Shown here: positions 1 to 9,026 of the stretch, piece after piece
How the letters are laid out: each line of letters begins with the position of its first letter
Numbering within the stretch: position 1 is the stretch's first letter
NCBI GenBank assembly: GCA_947494445.1
Contig: CANLVD010000009.1
Span: forward strand, 1 to 64,000
DNA length: 64,000 nt
Direction of reading: 5' to 3'
From: an uncultured Paracoccaceae bacterium
GTDB taxonomy: Bacteria; Pseudomonadota; Alphaproteobacteria; Rhodobacterales; Rhodobacteraceae
The notes under the pieces: generated by a model
Databases searched by the model: none
Seen by the model: only the letters and a program-made list of their open reading frames with translations
Told to the model about the DNA's origin: nothing
Program-made: the position numbers and the translations under genes

Positions 1-281
1 CAGCCCATCAAAGGGCTGACCCGGCCCCACAGGCCCCACAATCCCCGACATCGCGCCAGCATCAAAACCACATCGCCATAGCCGAAAAAAATATCCCCCA
101 AAATCTACGGAATTCTCAGTCAAACGGAATATTGCACTGCTTCCGTGGCTATGATTCCTGTCGAACTCTTCGCCCTGTAATCAAGAGTTTCGTATTTGGT
201 CCCGTGGTGTCCTAATGTATGAAAACAAGGCATCTTCGAGTGATATCACTGAAAACATGGTGCCAATGCAAAGCTGTGCTC
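1..281. other. Left edge of window, no gene supported
   Basis: No convincing complete gene is visible here. On the minus strand an ATG at 51-49 opens a frame that runs off the left edge and reads MSGIVGPVGPGQPFDGL. This could be the start of a truncated gene, but there is no clear ribosome binding site before it. The stretch at about 84-112 is A-rich on the plus strand and contains, on the minus strand, GGGGGATATTTTTTT, which resembles the repeat near 1961. Confidence 0.3.
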
Positions 282-764
282 TCAGTCCCGATGTGTGTAG
301 CTTGCTTCTATCGTGACCGGAAAACTGACAGATCTTGCGATGAAACATCGATCATGGATGTCCAGATGGATCTGGTTGGCCACGCTTGTGTCCGTCTCAG
401 GAGGAACGGTGATCAAAGGTTTCAGTGTTGCCGTTAAGAACCGTCCCGCACCATTTGGGGAGACCTCCCCCAAGCCCTCGGGCGTGTCATGATAGGCGTG
501 CACATGAATCCCGGCATCACTGGCCAGATGCAGAAACCACAACATGTGACAGGCCGACAGCGATGACAAAAGCAGGTCTTCGGGGTTCATGAGACCCGGA
601 TCCCCGCCCAGAAGTGGATCGTTTGAGCAAGAGACCCTTGGCTTGCCGGGCACCGCGATGTCCCAGGTCCGGTCATAAGCTCTGTAGGAGGACGTTCCTG
701 TCCCACGATTTCCAGTCCATTGGATCAGTGAGGTGTAGCTGTGGGTTTTTGTCATGGTTGTCAT
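282..764 (-). CDS. OsmC family protein
   Basis: This is a 160-residue protein of the OsmC/Ohr superfamily, whose members are cytoplasmic dimers that reduce organic peroxides through a pair of cysteines. The family pattern is visible in the N-terminal strand-rich part, in GGDPGLMNPEDLLLSSLSAC (about residues 53-72) and in the C-terminal DIHDRCFIARSV segment. The two expected cysteines are the one in LSACH and the one in DRCFIA. Length matches the family. A second ATG lies three codons in; the first was kept because neither has a strong Shine-Dalgarno. It is divergent from the DUF1491-recO pair, with 85 bp between them. The natural substrate cannot be read from the sequence. Confidence 0.85.
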   Translation of the reverse strand: MTTMTKTHSYTSLIQWTGNRGTGTSSYRAYDRTWDIAVPGKPRVSCSNDPLLGGDPGLMNPEDLLLSSLSACHMLWFLHLASDAGIHVHAYHDTPEGLGEVSPNGAGRFLTATLKPLITVPPETDTSVANQIHLDIHDRCFIARSVSFPVTIEASYTHRD

Positions 765-849
765 TCTACCGGGTTTGCGTCAGCCTGCCGGGATCATGGC
801 CCGGATGCGGCCTGTTTGGAAAGGGACCATTGGGTTCGAGAAGGGGTAA

Positions 850-1182
850 ATGCAGACACGCTTGACGTCTGAGTTTTGGGTGAGGGCCTATCTGGCCCGA
901 CTTCGGCTGTCCGACATACCAGCCTTTGTGGTGCAACGCGGTGCTGAGGCTGCAGGTGCTGTTCTGATCAAGCAGAACCCGCTGGATGGAAGTGCATGCC
1001 TGTGGCAGCGTACCATGTCACTTGATGGTGGGCGTGAATGGGCTCAACTGGCCACGGGCCCCGAGGCAGACGTGGATGCAGCCATTGCGCGCCAAAGGGG
1101 TTTCGACCCTGATATCTGGGTGATCGAGGTGGAGGACCGCGACGGTCGAACCCTGCTTGATGAAATCGGCCTGTCGGAGTGA
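850..1182 (+). CDS. DUF1491 family protein
   Basis: This 110-residue protein belongs to DUF1491, a small alphaproteobacterial family of unknown function. The family pattern is seen in RLTSEFWVRAYLARLRLSDI at the start, in the central stretch ending LWQRTMS, and in GFDPDIWVIEVEDRDGRTLL near the end. The ATG follows an AAGGGG ribosome binding site at 841-846. The stop is three bases before the recO start codon, so the two are almost certainly co-transcribed. The same pairing is common in related genomes, which hints at a link to DNA repair, but no biochemical role is known. No transmembrane segment or signal peptide is seen. Confidence 0.8.
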   Translation: MQTRLTSEFWVRAYLARLRLSDIPAFVVQRGAEAAGAVLIKQNPLDGSACLWQRTMSLDGGREWAQLATGPEADVDAAIARQRGFDPDIWVIEVEDRDGRTLLDEIGLSE

Positions 1183-1185
1183 GCG

Positions 1186-1911
1186 GTGGAGTGGTCTGAC
1201 AGCGGAATGGTTCTGTCGTCGCGGCGACATGGCGAAACCTCGGCCATCGTCGATGTGTTCACAGCAAATCACGGCCGTCATTCCGGGATCGTCCGCGGGG
1301 GCGCATCGCGTAAGATCAAACCGGCACTTCAGCCGGGAAATCAGGTGGCGCTGACCTGGCGGGCGCGGCTTGAAGATCATCTGGGCGTCTACACTCTGGA
1401 GCCTGTCAAAGACCGGGCGGCACGCCTGATGAGTGATCGCTTGGCACTGGCCGGATTGGGTGCGGCAACGGCCATGATCCGCTTCGCCCTGCCTGAGCGG
1501 GAACCGCATGAAAACCTTTACGCGGATACGCTGGCTTTGGTGGATCTGATGGCGCAGGGGGCGGATTGGACTGCGGATTATGTGCGTTGGGAAGTGGCCA
1601 TGCTGGAAGATCTGGGCTTTGGTCTTGATCTGACGCATTGTGCGGCAACCGGTTCAACCCAGGACTTGATTTACGTCTCGCCCAAATCGGGCCGCGCCGT
1701 CAGTCGTAAGGCGGGTGCTGACTGGGCAGACCGCATGCTGCCTTTGCCGCCGTTTCTGTTTCTGGCGGGACCGGTTGAGGGGCCCACTCTGGGGCAAGGA
1801 TTGCGGTTGACGGGGTATTTTTTGCAGCATTGGTTGGGCCGGTCGCTTGGGCAGGACACTCTACCGCCTGCACGAGGGCGCCTGCTCGACATGCTGGTGC
1901 GTAAATCGTGA
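1186..1911 (+). CDS. recO: DNA repair protein RecO
   Basis: RecO helps load RecA onto SSB-coated single-stranded DNA in the RecFOR recombination pathway. The 241-residue protein opens with the typical OB-fold N-terminus: SDSGMVLSSRRHGETSAIVD followed by the FTANHGRHSGIVRGG strand. The helical middle contains ENLYADTLALVDLM and YVRWEVAMLEDLGFGLDLTHCAATG, a recognisable RecO signature. The zinc-finger cysteines present in some RecO proteins are not all there, as is usual in alphaproteobacteria. The start is GTG, with GGAG about six bases upstream inside the end of the DUF1491 gene. It is the second gene of a two-gene operon. Confidence 0.92.
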   Translation: MEWSDSGMVLSSRRHGETSAIVDVFTANHGRHSGIVRGGASRKIKPALQPGNQVALTWRARLEDHLGVYTLEPVKDRAARLMSDRLALAGLGAATAMIRFALPEREPHENLYADTLALVDLMAQGADWTADYVRWEVAMLEDLGFGLDLTHCAATGSTQDLIYVSPKSGRAVSRKAGADWADRMLPLPPFLFLAGPVEGPTLGQGLRLTGYFLQHWLGRSLGQDTLPPARGRLLDMLVRKS

Positions 1912-1951
1912 TGGATGGCATCATTGCCGATACGCGACGGGGCGTGTGTCA

Positions 1952-1983
1952 GGCCTCTGGAGGGGATATTTACCCAAGAAGTA
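1952..1983 (+). repeat. Possible intergenic REP-like element
   Basis: Just after recO lies GGCCTCTGGAGGGGATATTT followed by ACCCAAGAAG. The form, a small GGCCTCTGGAGG dyad followed by GGATATTT and an AAGAAG tail, resembles an intergenic element I recall from many roseobacter genomes downstream of genes. Only one clear copy is in this window, plus a partial GGGGATATTT match near position 95 on the minus strand, so repeat status is inferred rather than shown. Confidence 0.3.
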
Positions 1984-1990
1984 GGCGGGA

Positions 1991-2377
1991 TCAGCGTGCC
2001 GGTTCGAAAACCAGCGACTGATCAGCGTCATTGGACAGGATCAAGAGGTCCTCGGAGGCTTCTGCCAATGTCATGGCTTCCAACGCTCTGAAGTACTGGA
2101 TTTCCAGTTCAAGCAGAGGACAGGCCCTTTTCGTTGCGGCGATCGGGCCAAGTTGGAACCAGGGCAGGGGCGCGGATTGGCGTGTCGCATAGCGGTTGCA
2201 TGGGGCTTGACCTGTAATCTGATCATCTTCGGCGAAAGTCAGGGTTATGACCCCTTGCACCTGTTCGCCATTCATCTGACGCAGAACCCAAGTGCTGTCG
2301 GGAATAACCCCGTTGATGGTCTCGGACATGGGCACAGCACAGCCAGCAAGAACGACAAAAGCCAGAGCACATCGCAT
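1991..2377 (-). CDS. META domain lipoprotein (HslJ-like)
   Basis: The 128-residue product carries a short hydrophobic N-terminus ending in LAGC, a lipobox, so it is predicted to be lipid-anchored after cleavage before Cys13 or so. The rest is one META domain, with STWVLRQMNGE, a central GQAPCNRY and a later ATKRACP that together give the NxY...C pattern of HslJ-type proteins. HslJ is a heat-shock-inducible outer-membrane protein in E. coli; the molecular role is unknown. The start codon directly follows the stop of the acyl-CoA dehydrogenase gene with no gap, so it is probably translated from the same mRNA. Confidence 0.75.
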   Translation of the reverse strand: MRCALAFVVLAGCAVPMSETINGVIPDSTWVLRQMNGEQVQGVITLTFAEDDQITGQAPCNRYATRQSAPLPWFQLGPIAATKRACPLLELEIQYFRALEAMTLAEASEDLLILSNDADQSLVFEPAR

Positions 2378-4069
2378 TCAGTTGCGACCCGTCTCCAGCA
2401 CCCGGCGGGCGATGACCTGGGCCTGTATTTCGGCAGCACCTTCGAAAATGTTGAGAATACGCGCGTCACAAAGCACCCGAGAGATGGGGTATTCCAGTGC
2501 AAAACCGTTTCCGCCATGGATTTGCAGACCATTGTCAGCGGATGACCAGGCGATGCGTGCGCCAAGCAGCTTTGCCATGCCAGCCTCAAGATCGCAGCGG
2601 CGATCAGCGTCCTTTTCGCGGGCAGAGAAATAGGTCAGTTGCCGTGCAATCATGATCTCCACAGCCATCATGGCCAGCTTGGCATAGACACGGGGAAATT
2701 CTGCGATGGGTTTCCCGAAGGCCTCCCGGTCAAGCGCGTATTTCAGCGACAGTTCCATGGCGTTCTGAGCAACCCCAATGGCGCGTGCGGCGGTCTGGAT
2801 GCGGGCGCTTTCAAAGGTCTGCATCAATTGCTTGAACCCCTGACCCTCAACCCCGCCAAGGAGCGCATCCTGAGGAACTTTATGTCCATCAAGGGCGAGC
2901 GTGTATTCTTTCATGCCGCGATAGCCCAATACCTCGATCTCGCCGCCTTCAATGGTGGCATCAGGGAACGGCGTCTCATCACTTCCGCGGGTCTTGGGTG
3001 CAAGGAACATCGACAGGCCCGAATAGTCAGAGGTCTCGGGGTTTGTCCGGGCCAGAACCGTCATCACATCGGTACGCCCTCCATGGGTGATCCAGGTCTT
3101 GTTGCCGGTGATTGTCCAGCCATCGTCATTCTTCACCGCCCGGGTTTTCAGAGCGCCGAGGTCTGAGCCTGTGCTTGGTTCGGTGAAAACAGCTGTGGGC
3201 AGGATCTCGGCTGATGCGATGCGTGGCAACCATTCGTGCTTTTGTGCGTCTGTTCCGCCGCACAGGATCAGCTCAGCTGCAATCTCGGACCGGGTGCCAA
3301 GCGAGCCGACACCGATATAGCCGCGACTGAGTTCTTCCGAGACGACGCACATGGCGGTCTTGCCCATACCGAAGCCACCATATTCTTCCGGGATGGTCAG
3401 ACCGAAGACGCCCATCTCGCCCATGTCGCGAATGATGTCCATCGGGATCAGTTCATCCTTGAGATGCCAGTCATGAGCGTCCGGGACGACACGGTCTTCG
3501 GCGAAACGGCGGAACTGATCGCGGATCATCTCAAACTCTTCATCCAGACCAGTATGACCCATGGTCGGCGTGCCCATCTGATCGGTCATCAGGACCGCCA
3601 GTTTCTGCCGCGCAGCATCACTGTTGCCACGTGCGGTCAGGGTTCTGACAGCATCAGTCTGGAACGCCTCAAAAGCTTCGTCAGTCAACCCGAGATCAAC
3701 GGGGCGAATGATCTCTGTCTGGGACATGGGAATGCCGCCGGCAAGTTGCGCCAGATACTCTCCAAAGGCAATCTGATGGATCAGCGCTTCCATCTCAGAA
3801 AAGGTGCCGGCCGCCGACAAGCCATCGGCCCAGGCCTGCATTTGGCGCAGCGCCTCGACGTATGTGGCAATCCACGCGAGGCCGTGGGCGGCAAATTGAT
3901 CGGCCTCCAGTGCCTTGCCGGAAATGCGCGCACCCGCTGATACCCGGGAAGAAACAGCCTTGCGCGCCGCGTCAAGCAGGCCGTCAGCAGCAGGCAGGGC
4001 CTGACGGGTCAACTCTGTCAGATCGCTCAGCAGGGGGCTGTTTGTCTCGAAATCGTGGGTCTGAAGCAT
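2378..4069 (-). CDS. mcd: Acyl-CoA dehydrogenase, probably (2S)-methylsuccinyl-CoA dehydrogenase
   Basis: This flavoprotein dehydrogenase has 563 residues, some 170 more than ordinary acyl-CoA dehydrogenases. The extra N-terminal helical domain (including ALEADQFAAHGLAWIATYVE) is the arrangement of methylsuccinyl-CoA dehydrogenase of the ethylmalonyl-CoA pathway, which makes mesaconyl-CoA and passes electrons to ETF. The C-terminal 390 residues hold the standard fold: IPEEYGGFGM, the FAD-contacting AVFTEPSTGSD and WITHGG, the ALDREAFGKPI motif, and QIHGGNGFALEYPISR with NIFEGAAEIQ at the end. EtfAB, 3-hydroxybutyryl-CoA dehydrogenase and a cobalamin adenosyltransferase in this window fit that pathway. 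Another long-chain-length acyl-CoA dehydrogenase remains possible. Confidence 0.75.
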   Translation of the reverse strand: MLQTHDFETNSPLLSDLTELTRQALPAADGLLDAARKAVSSRVSAGARISGKALEADQFAAHGLAWIATYVEALRQMQAWADGLSAAGTFSEMEALIHQIAFGEYLAQLAGGIPMSQTEIIRPVDLGLTDEAFEAFQTDAVRTLTARGNSDAARQKLAVLMTDQMGTPTMGHTGLDEEFEMIRDQFRRFAEDRVVPDAHDWHLKDELIPMDIIRDMGEMGVFGLTIPEEYGGFGMGKTAMCVVSEELSRGYIGVGSLGTRSEIAAELILCGGTDAQKHEWLPRIASAEILPTAVFTEPSTGSDLGALKTRAVKNDDGWTITGNKTWITHGGRTDVMTVLARTNPETSDYSGLSMFLAPKTRGSDETPFPDATIEGGEIEVLGYRGMKEYTLALDGHKVPQDALLGGVEGQGFKQLMQTFESARIQTAARAIGVAQNAMELSLKYALDREAFGKPIAEFPRVYAKLAMMAVEIMIARQLTYFSAREKDADRRCDLEAGMAKLLGARIAWSSADNGLQIHGGNGFALEYPISRVLCDARILNIFEGAAEIQAQVIARRVLETGRN

Positions 4070-4172
4070 AGAACTGAGCCTGTCGTCTGGGGCGCTTTCA
4101 TGGTGCAGCGCGGAATCATTTGTGCAGTGCGAGATTATTAGCCCGTCTTGCGTGCATGGTCAAATTTACAAA

Positions 4173-4194
4173 GCAATAAAATGCCTATTATTGC
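4173..4194. promoter_or_regulatory. Inverted repeat in the mcd/TSUP divergent promoter region
   Basis: GCAATAA and TTATTGC form a perfect 7-bp inverted repeat separated by 8 bases. It lies in the AT-rich 195-bp gap between the divergent dehydrogenase and TSUP genes, a suitable place for a repressor or activator site. The regulator is unknown. Confidence 0.4.
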
Positions 4195-4264
4195 GTGTAT
4201 CTGGAAATTTTATTAGCGTTGATTTCTACAAGTTTGAGTGCGACACCGCCCTTAGCCCGACAAT

Positions 4265-5047
4265 ATGGACGCCTTGATGCAGCCGCTGGTTGATGAATAT
4301 GGAACGTTGTTGCTGCTGTTTTCGGCCGCGATCATGCTGTTTGCGGGCTTTACGAAAGGTGCCGTCGGGTTTGCGCTGCCGATGATCAGCGTGAGCGGCA
4401 TTGGAACCCTGCTGGATCCCAAGGTTGCGATTGCAGCACTTATCCTGCCCGCGCTCGTGGCCAATTCGATGCAGGCGCTGCGCAATGGCAAGGCTGCGGC
4501 GCTGCAATCCGTCAGGGATTACTGGCGGCTGAACCTCATTCTGATCACCATGATCGCGTTCTGCGCGCAGTTGGTTGTCATTTTACCTGACCAGGCTCTG
4601 TTTTTCATCCTTGGCGCGATGGTCACCGTGTTCGGTACCTTGCAACTGATTGGCTGGACGCCTGTGTTTCCAGATCACAGGCGCAATCAGGTTGAATGTG
4701 GTGTTGGTGTGTTGGCCGGGTTCTTTGGCGGATTGTCCGGGGTTTGGGGTCCGCCGATCACGCTTTATCTGCTGGCACGTGACGTGCCCAAGGTCGAGAT
4801 GGTTCGCGTGCTGGGGATCGCATTCTTTCTGGGGTCTATTGTTCTGCTCGGAGGGCACACGGTTTCAGGCGTTTTCAACCGCGAGACCTTGCCCTTCTCC
4901 GCGCTGCTGATCGTGCCTGCTGTGATTGGCATGATACTGGGGCAAAGACTTCAGGACAGGCTGCCACAGGCCACGTTTCGCACTTTGACCCTTTTGATCC
5001 TCGTGATTGCGGGGTTGAATCTGTTGCGGCGGGGTATGGGGTACTAG
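4265..5047 (+). CDS. TauE/SafE (TSUP) family membrane exporter
   Basis: This is a 260-residue inner-membrane protein with about eight hydrophobic segments in two repeated halves, the layout of the TauE/SafE (DUF81) family. The family turn GFTKGAVGFALPMISV (about residues 27-42) recurs in the second half as GFFGGLSGVWGPPITLYLL. Members move sulfite, sulfoacetate or other organosulfur anions out of the cell. Nothing nearby fixes the substrate, since no sulfonate catabolic gene is adjacent. It is transcribed alone, divergent from the dehydrogenase, and converges with the glutamyltransferase-like gene four bases after its stop. Confidence 0.85.
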   Translation: MDALMQPLVDEYGTLLLLFSAAIMLFAGFTKGAVGFALPMISVSGIGTLLDPKVAIAALILPALVANSMQALRNGKAAALQSVRDYWRLNLILITMIAFCAQLVVILPDQALFFILGAMVTVFGTLQLIGWTPVFPDHRRNQVECGVGVLAGFFGGLSGVWGPPITLYLLARDVPKVEMVRVLGIAFFLGSIVLLGGHTVSGVFNRETLPFSALLIVPAVIGMILGQRLQDRLPQATFRTLTLLILVIAGLNLLRRGMGY

Positions 5048-5051
5048 ACCC

Positions 5052-6530
5052 TCAAATAACCCTTCCGTCGCCTGCACGTCTTGGGTCACCGAAGGCCTGA
5101 ATGTTGCCTTTTGGGTCACGGGCAACAGCGTGCACACCACCGAAGAACATGTCAGGCGCTGGCCATGCTGTCGCCTCGGGCCAATGTTTCAAGATGGCGA
5201 CACGATGTGCCTCGCCAGAAGTGTCTTCAAATGACAAGGAACCGTCTTCCACGTGAAGTCGCGGGGCAAGCACGGCTGCCTCCAGCGGAATGTCCGCATC
5301 ACAAAGCAGACTGGTGACGCATGTGACAGCGGAGCGGATGCGGTTTGATCCGCCAGAGCCCAGCATTACGAGTTGACGCTCCCGCGTGGTGATTGCGGTC
5401 GGGCACATCATGGTCGCAAGGCGCGTGTCAGGCTGCCAACTGACAGGGCCACCGGGCAGCAGATCTTCTTCGCCCAACATGTTGTTGGGCATGATGCCTG
5501 TGCCGGGCAGAACATGGCCGCAGCCTTCCCCGTTTGTCAGGGTCAATGCGGCCCCCAAGCCCTTTGCATCAATGGCCGAAACATGGGTCGTGCCCCGGGA
5601 CGCTTCCCTGTGCTGCATGGCCTTTTTCAGATCAGGCAGATGTGTGAGCGCATTTGCCGCCTCGGTCGGGCTGTCATCCAGGCGGATGTCCTGACGCAAT
5701 CGATTGATCAGATCCTGTACGTCAGCCAAGGCCGTGGGTCCGGCCTGATGTGGAAGACATTCCAGCGCCAAGGCGCATAGCACACCTCCAAGGGATGGCG
5801 GCGGGTTGAGATGGATATCATGAGCATTGCGGGTGACCATGAGCGGTGTTCGCCAGATCGCCTGACCTTTCAGGTCAACAGACGTCAGGTGATGGCCATC
5901 GAGGGCCAGCAGCGCCTGTGCAATCTCGCCATGGGTAACAAATCGCGCCCCCTCTCGGGCCATGACATCCAGCACATCTGCGAAATCCGGGTTTCGGTAG
6001 TCTGCACCTTCCTTCAGAACCTCACCGTCTGCGCAAAACTGACCGCGCGACCCATCGGTTGCCTTCAGGATGGCAGCAACAAGCCTGAACACATGAGCCT
6101 GAAAGCCCGACAGCGGATGGCCGTGGCGCGCAACGTCAACGGCAGGTGCGGCCAGTTCCGGCATGGGAATGCGGCCCAGACGTGCATGTGCATCAAAAAG
6201 CATGGGCACGAGAGATGGCGCGGCAATGGTACCGGGACCTATGTGAAAGGCTTGTGTCAGAGTGCCGAAATCCACCTCGATGGTCTTGACCTCAGGGTCG
6301 CCGATCTTGGTCTTTGGCGTCTGGACAAACCCATCCAGCACGCGCGGCTGATGGTTCAGCCCCGCAACCATCAAGACACCACCACCCAGTAGGCCTGCCA
6401 GAACCGGCTCGACCACCATGGACATCAGGGCACCGGCGATCACGGCGTCCACCGCGGTTCCACCCGAAGCGAGCACGTCTGCCCCGACCTGAGATGTCAG
6501 AGGGTGGCCGGAAGCGATCCCTGCGGTCAT
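5052..6530 (-). CDS. Gamma-glutamyltransferase family protein
   Basis: The 492-residue product is an Ntn-hydrolase of the gamma-glutamyltransferase family, which cleaves the gamma-glutamyl bond of glutathione and related compounds after self-processing. The N-terminal half shows the family start (ASGHPLTSQVGADVLASGGT) and LLGGGVLM. The predicted self-cleavage and nucleophile Thr is in SRGTTHVSAID, about residue 317, with the oxyanion glycines in MLGSGGSNRIRSA. It lacks a signal peptide, unlike E. coli Ggt, so a cytoplasmic location is likely. Its ATG overlaps the GNAT stop by four bases, indicating coupled translation. The true acceptor and donor are unknown. Confidence 0.85.
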   Translation of the reverse strand: MTAGIASGHPLTSQVGADVLASGGTAVDAVIAGALMSMVVEPVLAGLLGGGVLMVAGLNHQPRVLDGFVQTPKTKIGDPEVKTIEVDFGTLTQAFHIGPGTIAAPSLVPMLFDAHARLGRIPMPELAAPAVDVARHGHPLSGFQAHVFRLVAAILKATDGSRGQFCADGEVLKEGADYRNPDFADVLDVMAREGARFVTHGEIAQALLALDGHHLTSVDLKGQAIWRTPLMVTRNAHDIHLNPPPSLGGVLCALALECLPHQAGPTALADVQDLINRLRQDIRLDDSPTEAANALTHLPDLKKAMQHREASRGTTHVSAIDAKGLGAALTLTNGEGCGHVLPGTGIMPNNMLGEEDLLPGGPVSWQPDTRLATMMCPTAITTRERQLVMLGSGGSNRIRSAVTCVTSLLCDADIPLEAAVLAPRLHVEDGSLSFEDTSGEAHRVAILKHWPEATAWPAPDMFFGGVHAVARDPKGNIQAFGDPRRAGDGRVI

Positions 6531-6982
6531 GGGGCAAAACCATCGAGCTGAGTTTCGAAATAGACGACGGTATCAGACGTCAGGCCAAGATGGCGGTAGA
6601 AAGCATTCGCTTCCTCATTGTCGGGTTCGGTGGCAAGCCAGAGGGTTTTTGCACCGCGTGCACGCGCATTGGCTGCCAGTGTTCTGACCAAAGCGGTGGC
6701 GATGCCACGCCGTTTCCAATCGGGCGAAACGCCCAGATTGTCGAGATAGAAAACCGGTGCTTCATCTGGTTGCAGATGAAGATGTCCTCGTGCCTGCGCA
6801 ACCGTCACGTTGTCGGCATGGGCAATGGCAAAAATCTGACCGGGATCGTCTACAGCGGCCCGCGCTCGGTCGGGCAAGATTTCATGATCGAACACGTCTT
6901 CCGCCACCTGCGTGAGCAGATGCAGATTTTTCGTACTCAGGGTTTCGACTTGCCACGCCATGACGCTGTTTTGGCGCGCCAT
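6527..6982 (-). CDS. GNAT family N-acetyltransferase
   Basis: This 151-residue protein is a single GNAT domain that transfers an acetyl group from acetyl-CoA to an unknown amine. The acetyl-CoA binding loop is in VSPDWKRRGIATALVRTLAA (about residues 84-103), which has the Q/RxxGxG/A form, followed by TLWLATEPDNEEANAFYRHLGL, the usual motif B. It lies 23 bp after pckA and overlaps the glutamyltransferase-like gene by ATGA, so the three may share an mRNA. An N-terminal FDHEI segment matches the substrate side but does not identify the substrate. Confidence 0.85.
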   Translation of the reverse strand: MARQNSVMAWQVETLSTKNLHLLTQVAEDVFDHEILPDRARAAVDDPGQIFAIAHADNVTVAQARGHLHLQPDEAPVFYLDNLGVSPDWKRRGIATALVRTLAANARARGAKTLWLATEPDNEEANAFYRHLGLTSDTVVYFETQLDGFAP

Positions 6983-7005
6983 GGGTGAAGTTGCAAGGGA
7001 TCGGA

Positions 7006-8610
7006 TCAGGCAGCAGAAACGGCAGCTGCCAGAACGTCGTCACCCACATGATCGGTATATTGCGCAAAATTGTCGGCAAACATCTCGACCAGTTTGGCGG
7101 CCTGTACGTCATAGGCTTTGGGGTCGTCCCATGTGCGGCGCGGATCGAGCAGCAGGTCAGCGACACCGGCAACGGATACAGGAACTTCGAAGCCGAAATT
7201 CGGATCACGCCGGAAGTCGGCATCATTCAGCGAGCCGTTCAGAGCTGCGGTCAACAAGGCGCGCGTTGCGCGGATCGGCATGCGCGATCCTGTGCCGTAG
7301 GCTCCACCGGTCCAGCCGGTGTTGACCAGCCAGCAGGTCGCGCCGTGCTGGGCAATCTTGTCGCGCAGAAGTGTTCCATAGACCTCAGGCCGGCGCGGCA
7401 TGAACGGTGCGCCAAAGCAGGTGGAAAACGTCGGCTGCGGCTCGGTCACGCCTTTTTCGGTGCCGGCCACCTTCGAGGTGAAGCCTGACAGGAAGTGATA
7501 CATGGCCTGCGCGGGAGTGAGACGCGCAATGGGTGGCAGCACGCCAAATGCGTCGCAGGTCAGCATGATGATGTTACGTGGCATCCCGCCTTGCGAGGTT
7601 TTGGACGCGTTCGAGATATAGTCCAGCGGATAGGCACAGCGCATGTTGGCTGTCAGAGACGTGTCTTCGAAATCCAGTTCCTTGGTGTGGGGATCGTAGA
7701 CCATGTTCTCGATCACGGTCGCAAACTTTTCGGTGGTGGCATAGATCTCGGGTTCGGCCTCAGCGCTCAACGAGATGGTCTTGGCATAGCATCCACCTTC
7801 AAAGTTGAAGGTACCTGTGTCGGACCAACCATGTTCGTCATCGCCCAGCAACACGCGGTTGGGATCGGCCGATAGCGTTGTCTTGCCGGTGCCAGACAGG
7901 CCGAAGAAAATAGCCACGTTTTCAGGATCATCCTTGGCGTGGTTGGCCGAGCAATGCATTGGCATCACGCCCTGATCGGGCAGCAGGTAGTTCAGGACCG
8001 AGAAGATGCCCTTCTTGTTCTCGCCTGCATATTCACTGTCCCCGACAAGGATCAGCTTGCGCTCGAACGAGACGGCAATGATTGTCTCGGACCGGCAGCC
8101 GTGGCGTGCCGGGTCAGCCTTGAAGCTGGGGCAGTTCAGAACCGTGAAGCCGGGCACAAAATCGTCCAGTTCTTCCAGGCTGGGGCGGCGGAACATGTGG
8201 CGGGCAAAGAGGTTGTGCCACGCCATCTCGTTGATGATCCGCACGTTCAGGCGGTAGGCAGGGTCCGCGCCGCCGAACAGGTCCTGCACGAACAACTCGC
8301 CACCTTTTACATGCTCAAGCATGTCCTGATAGAGCGTTTCGAAGTGTTCGGGGCTCATGGGGGCGTTGTTGTCCCACCATATGCTGTCTTCTACAGATGG
8401 CTCACGCACCACGTATTTGTCTTTCGGGGAACGCCCGGTGTGTTTGCCGGTCGAGACCAGCACTGTGCCGCCCTTGCCAAGCTCGCTTTCACCGCGATTG
8501 ATGGAGGCCTGCACCAGTGCAGCTTCCTGATAGTTGTAATAGATCTGGGCGACGCCTGAAATGCCTTGGGCTTCGAGTGTTTGCGTCGGATTGACCTTGC
8601 CGGTAATCAT
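7006..8610 (-). CDS. pckA: Phosphoenolpyruvate carboxykinase (ATP)
   Basis: PckA converts oxaloacetate and ATP to phosphoenolpyruvate and CO2, the first step of gluconeogenesis from C4 acids. The 534-residue product has the family length. It shows the substrate region [16 protein letters not shown], the kinase-1a loop [18 protein letters not shown], the metal-binding DDEHGWSD and the adenine region [20 protein letters not shown]. The ATG at 8610 was chosen over an upstream in-frame codon because [17 protein letters not shown] matches homologues and a GGAG lies about 12 bases before it. It is divergent from chvI; in Agrobacterium and relatives pckA sits beside chvI and is controlled by that system. 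Confidence 0.97.
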   Translation of the reverse strand: MITGKVNPTQTLEAQGISGVAQIYYNYQEAALVQASINRGESELGKGGTVLVSTGKHTGRSPKDKYVVREPSVEDSIWWDNNAPMSPEHFETLYQDMLEHVKGGELFVQDLFGGADPAYRLNVRIINEMAWHNLFARHMFRRPSLEELDDFVPGFTVLNCPSFKADPARHGCRSETIIAVSFERKLILVGDSEYAGENKKGIFSVLNYLLPDQGVMPMHCSANHAKDDPENVAIFFGLSGTGKTTLSADPNRVLLGDDEHGWSDTGTFNFEGGCYAKTISLSAEAEPEIYATTEKFATVIENMVYDPHTKELDFEDTSLTANMRCAYPLDYISNASKTSQGGMPRNIIMLTCDAFGVLPPIARLTPAQAMYHFLSGFTSKVAGTEKGVTEPQPTFSTCFGAPFMPRRPEVYGTLLRDKIAQHGATCWLVNTGWTGGAYGTGSRMPIRATRALLTAALNGSLNDADFRRDPNFGFEVPVSVAGVADLLLDPRRTWDDPKAYDVQAAKLVEMFADNFAQYTDHVGDDVLAAAVSAA

Positions 8611-9026
8611 GGGATGCGATGCTCCAAATCTATCATGCGCGGGCGCTCTGCCGGTCGCGCTGTTTCCCCAGTATCGCCGCTTTTTCAGACAAGGGCCTGT
8701 GCCCCCGCAACGCAAGCACGGCGTAGATCGATTTTACCACGTCGCAAACCAACCGCCACAGCCAGTTCGCCATCGATGTGCTGAACGAAAGCGCTATCAT
8801 GGGTCAAATGTGGCGGCTTTGTGTTTAGGGGTTGATAACAATGGGTCCGGGATGCAGCCCGCCGCAGCGCATTCATCGTTAATTTTCAGTGATTCTCTTC
8901 GGCCACACGTCCAAAAATAGTCTCGACGGAAAAACCCCGTGTTCACCTGAAAAATTGCCGTAATCTTTCGTATAGGTTAGGGAGAGTAAAACCTGCATGT
9001 GCAGAATTTGAAATTTGAGGTGGACC
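8611..9026. promoter_or_regulatory. Divergent pckA/chvI promoter region
   Basis: These 416 bp carry no supported gene. They must hold the promoters of pckA (leftward) and of the chvI-to-HPr operon (rightward). A small dyad, CTGCA-TG-TGCAG, lies at 8993-9004, 23 bp before the chvI start. The stretch 8880-8990 is AT-richer than its surroundings. ChvI is known in other alphaproteobacteria to act on its own and on pckA promoters, so a ChvI site here is likely but not pinpointed. Confidence 0.5.

Noticed and set aside
219-437. 72-codon plus-strand frame near the left edge
   Set aside because: It overlaps the OsmC gene antisense, is Cys/Arg-rich and has no ribosome binding site.
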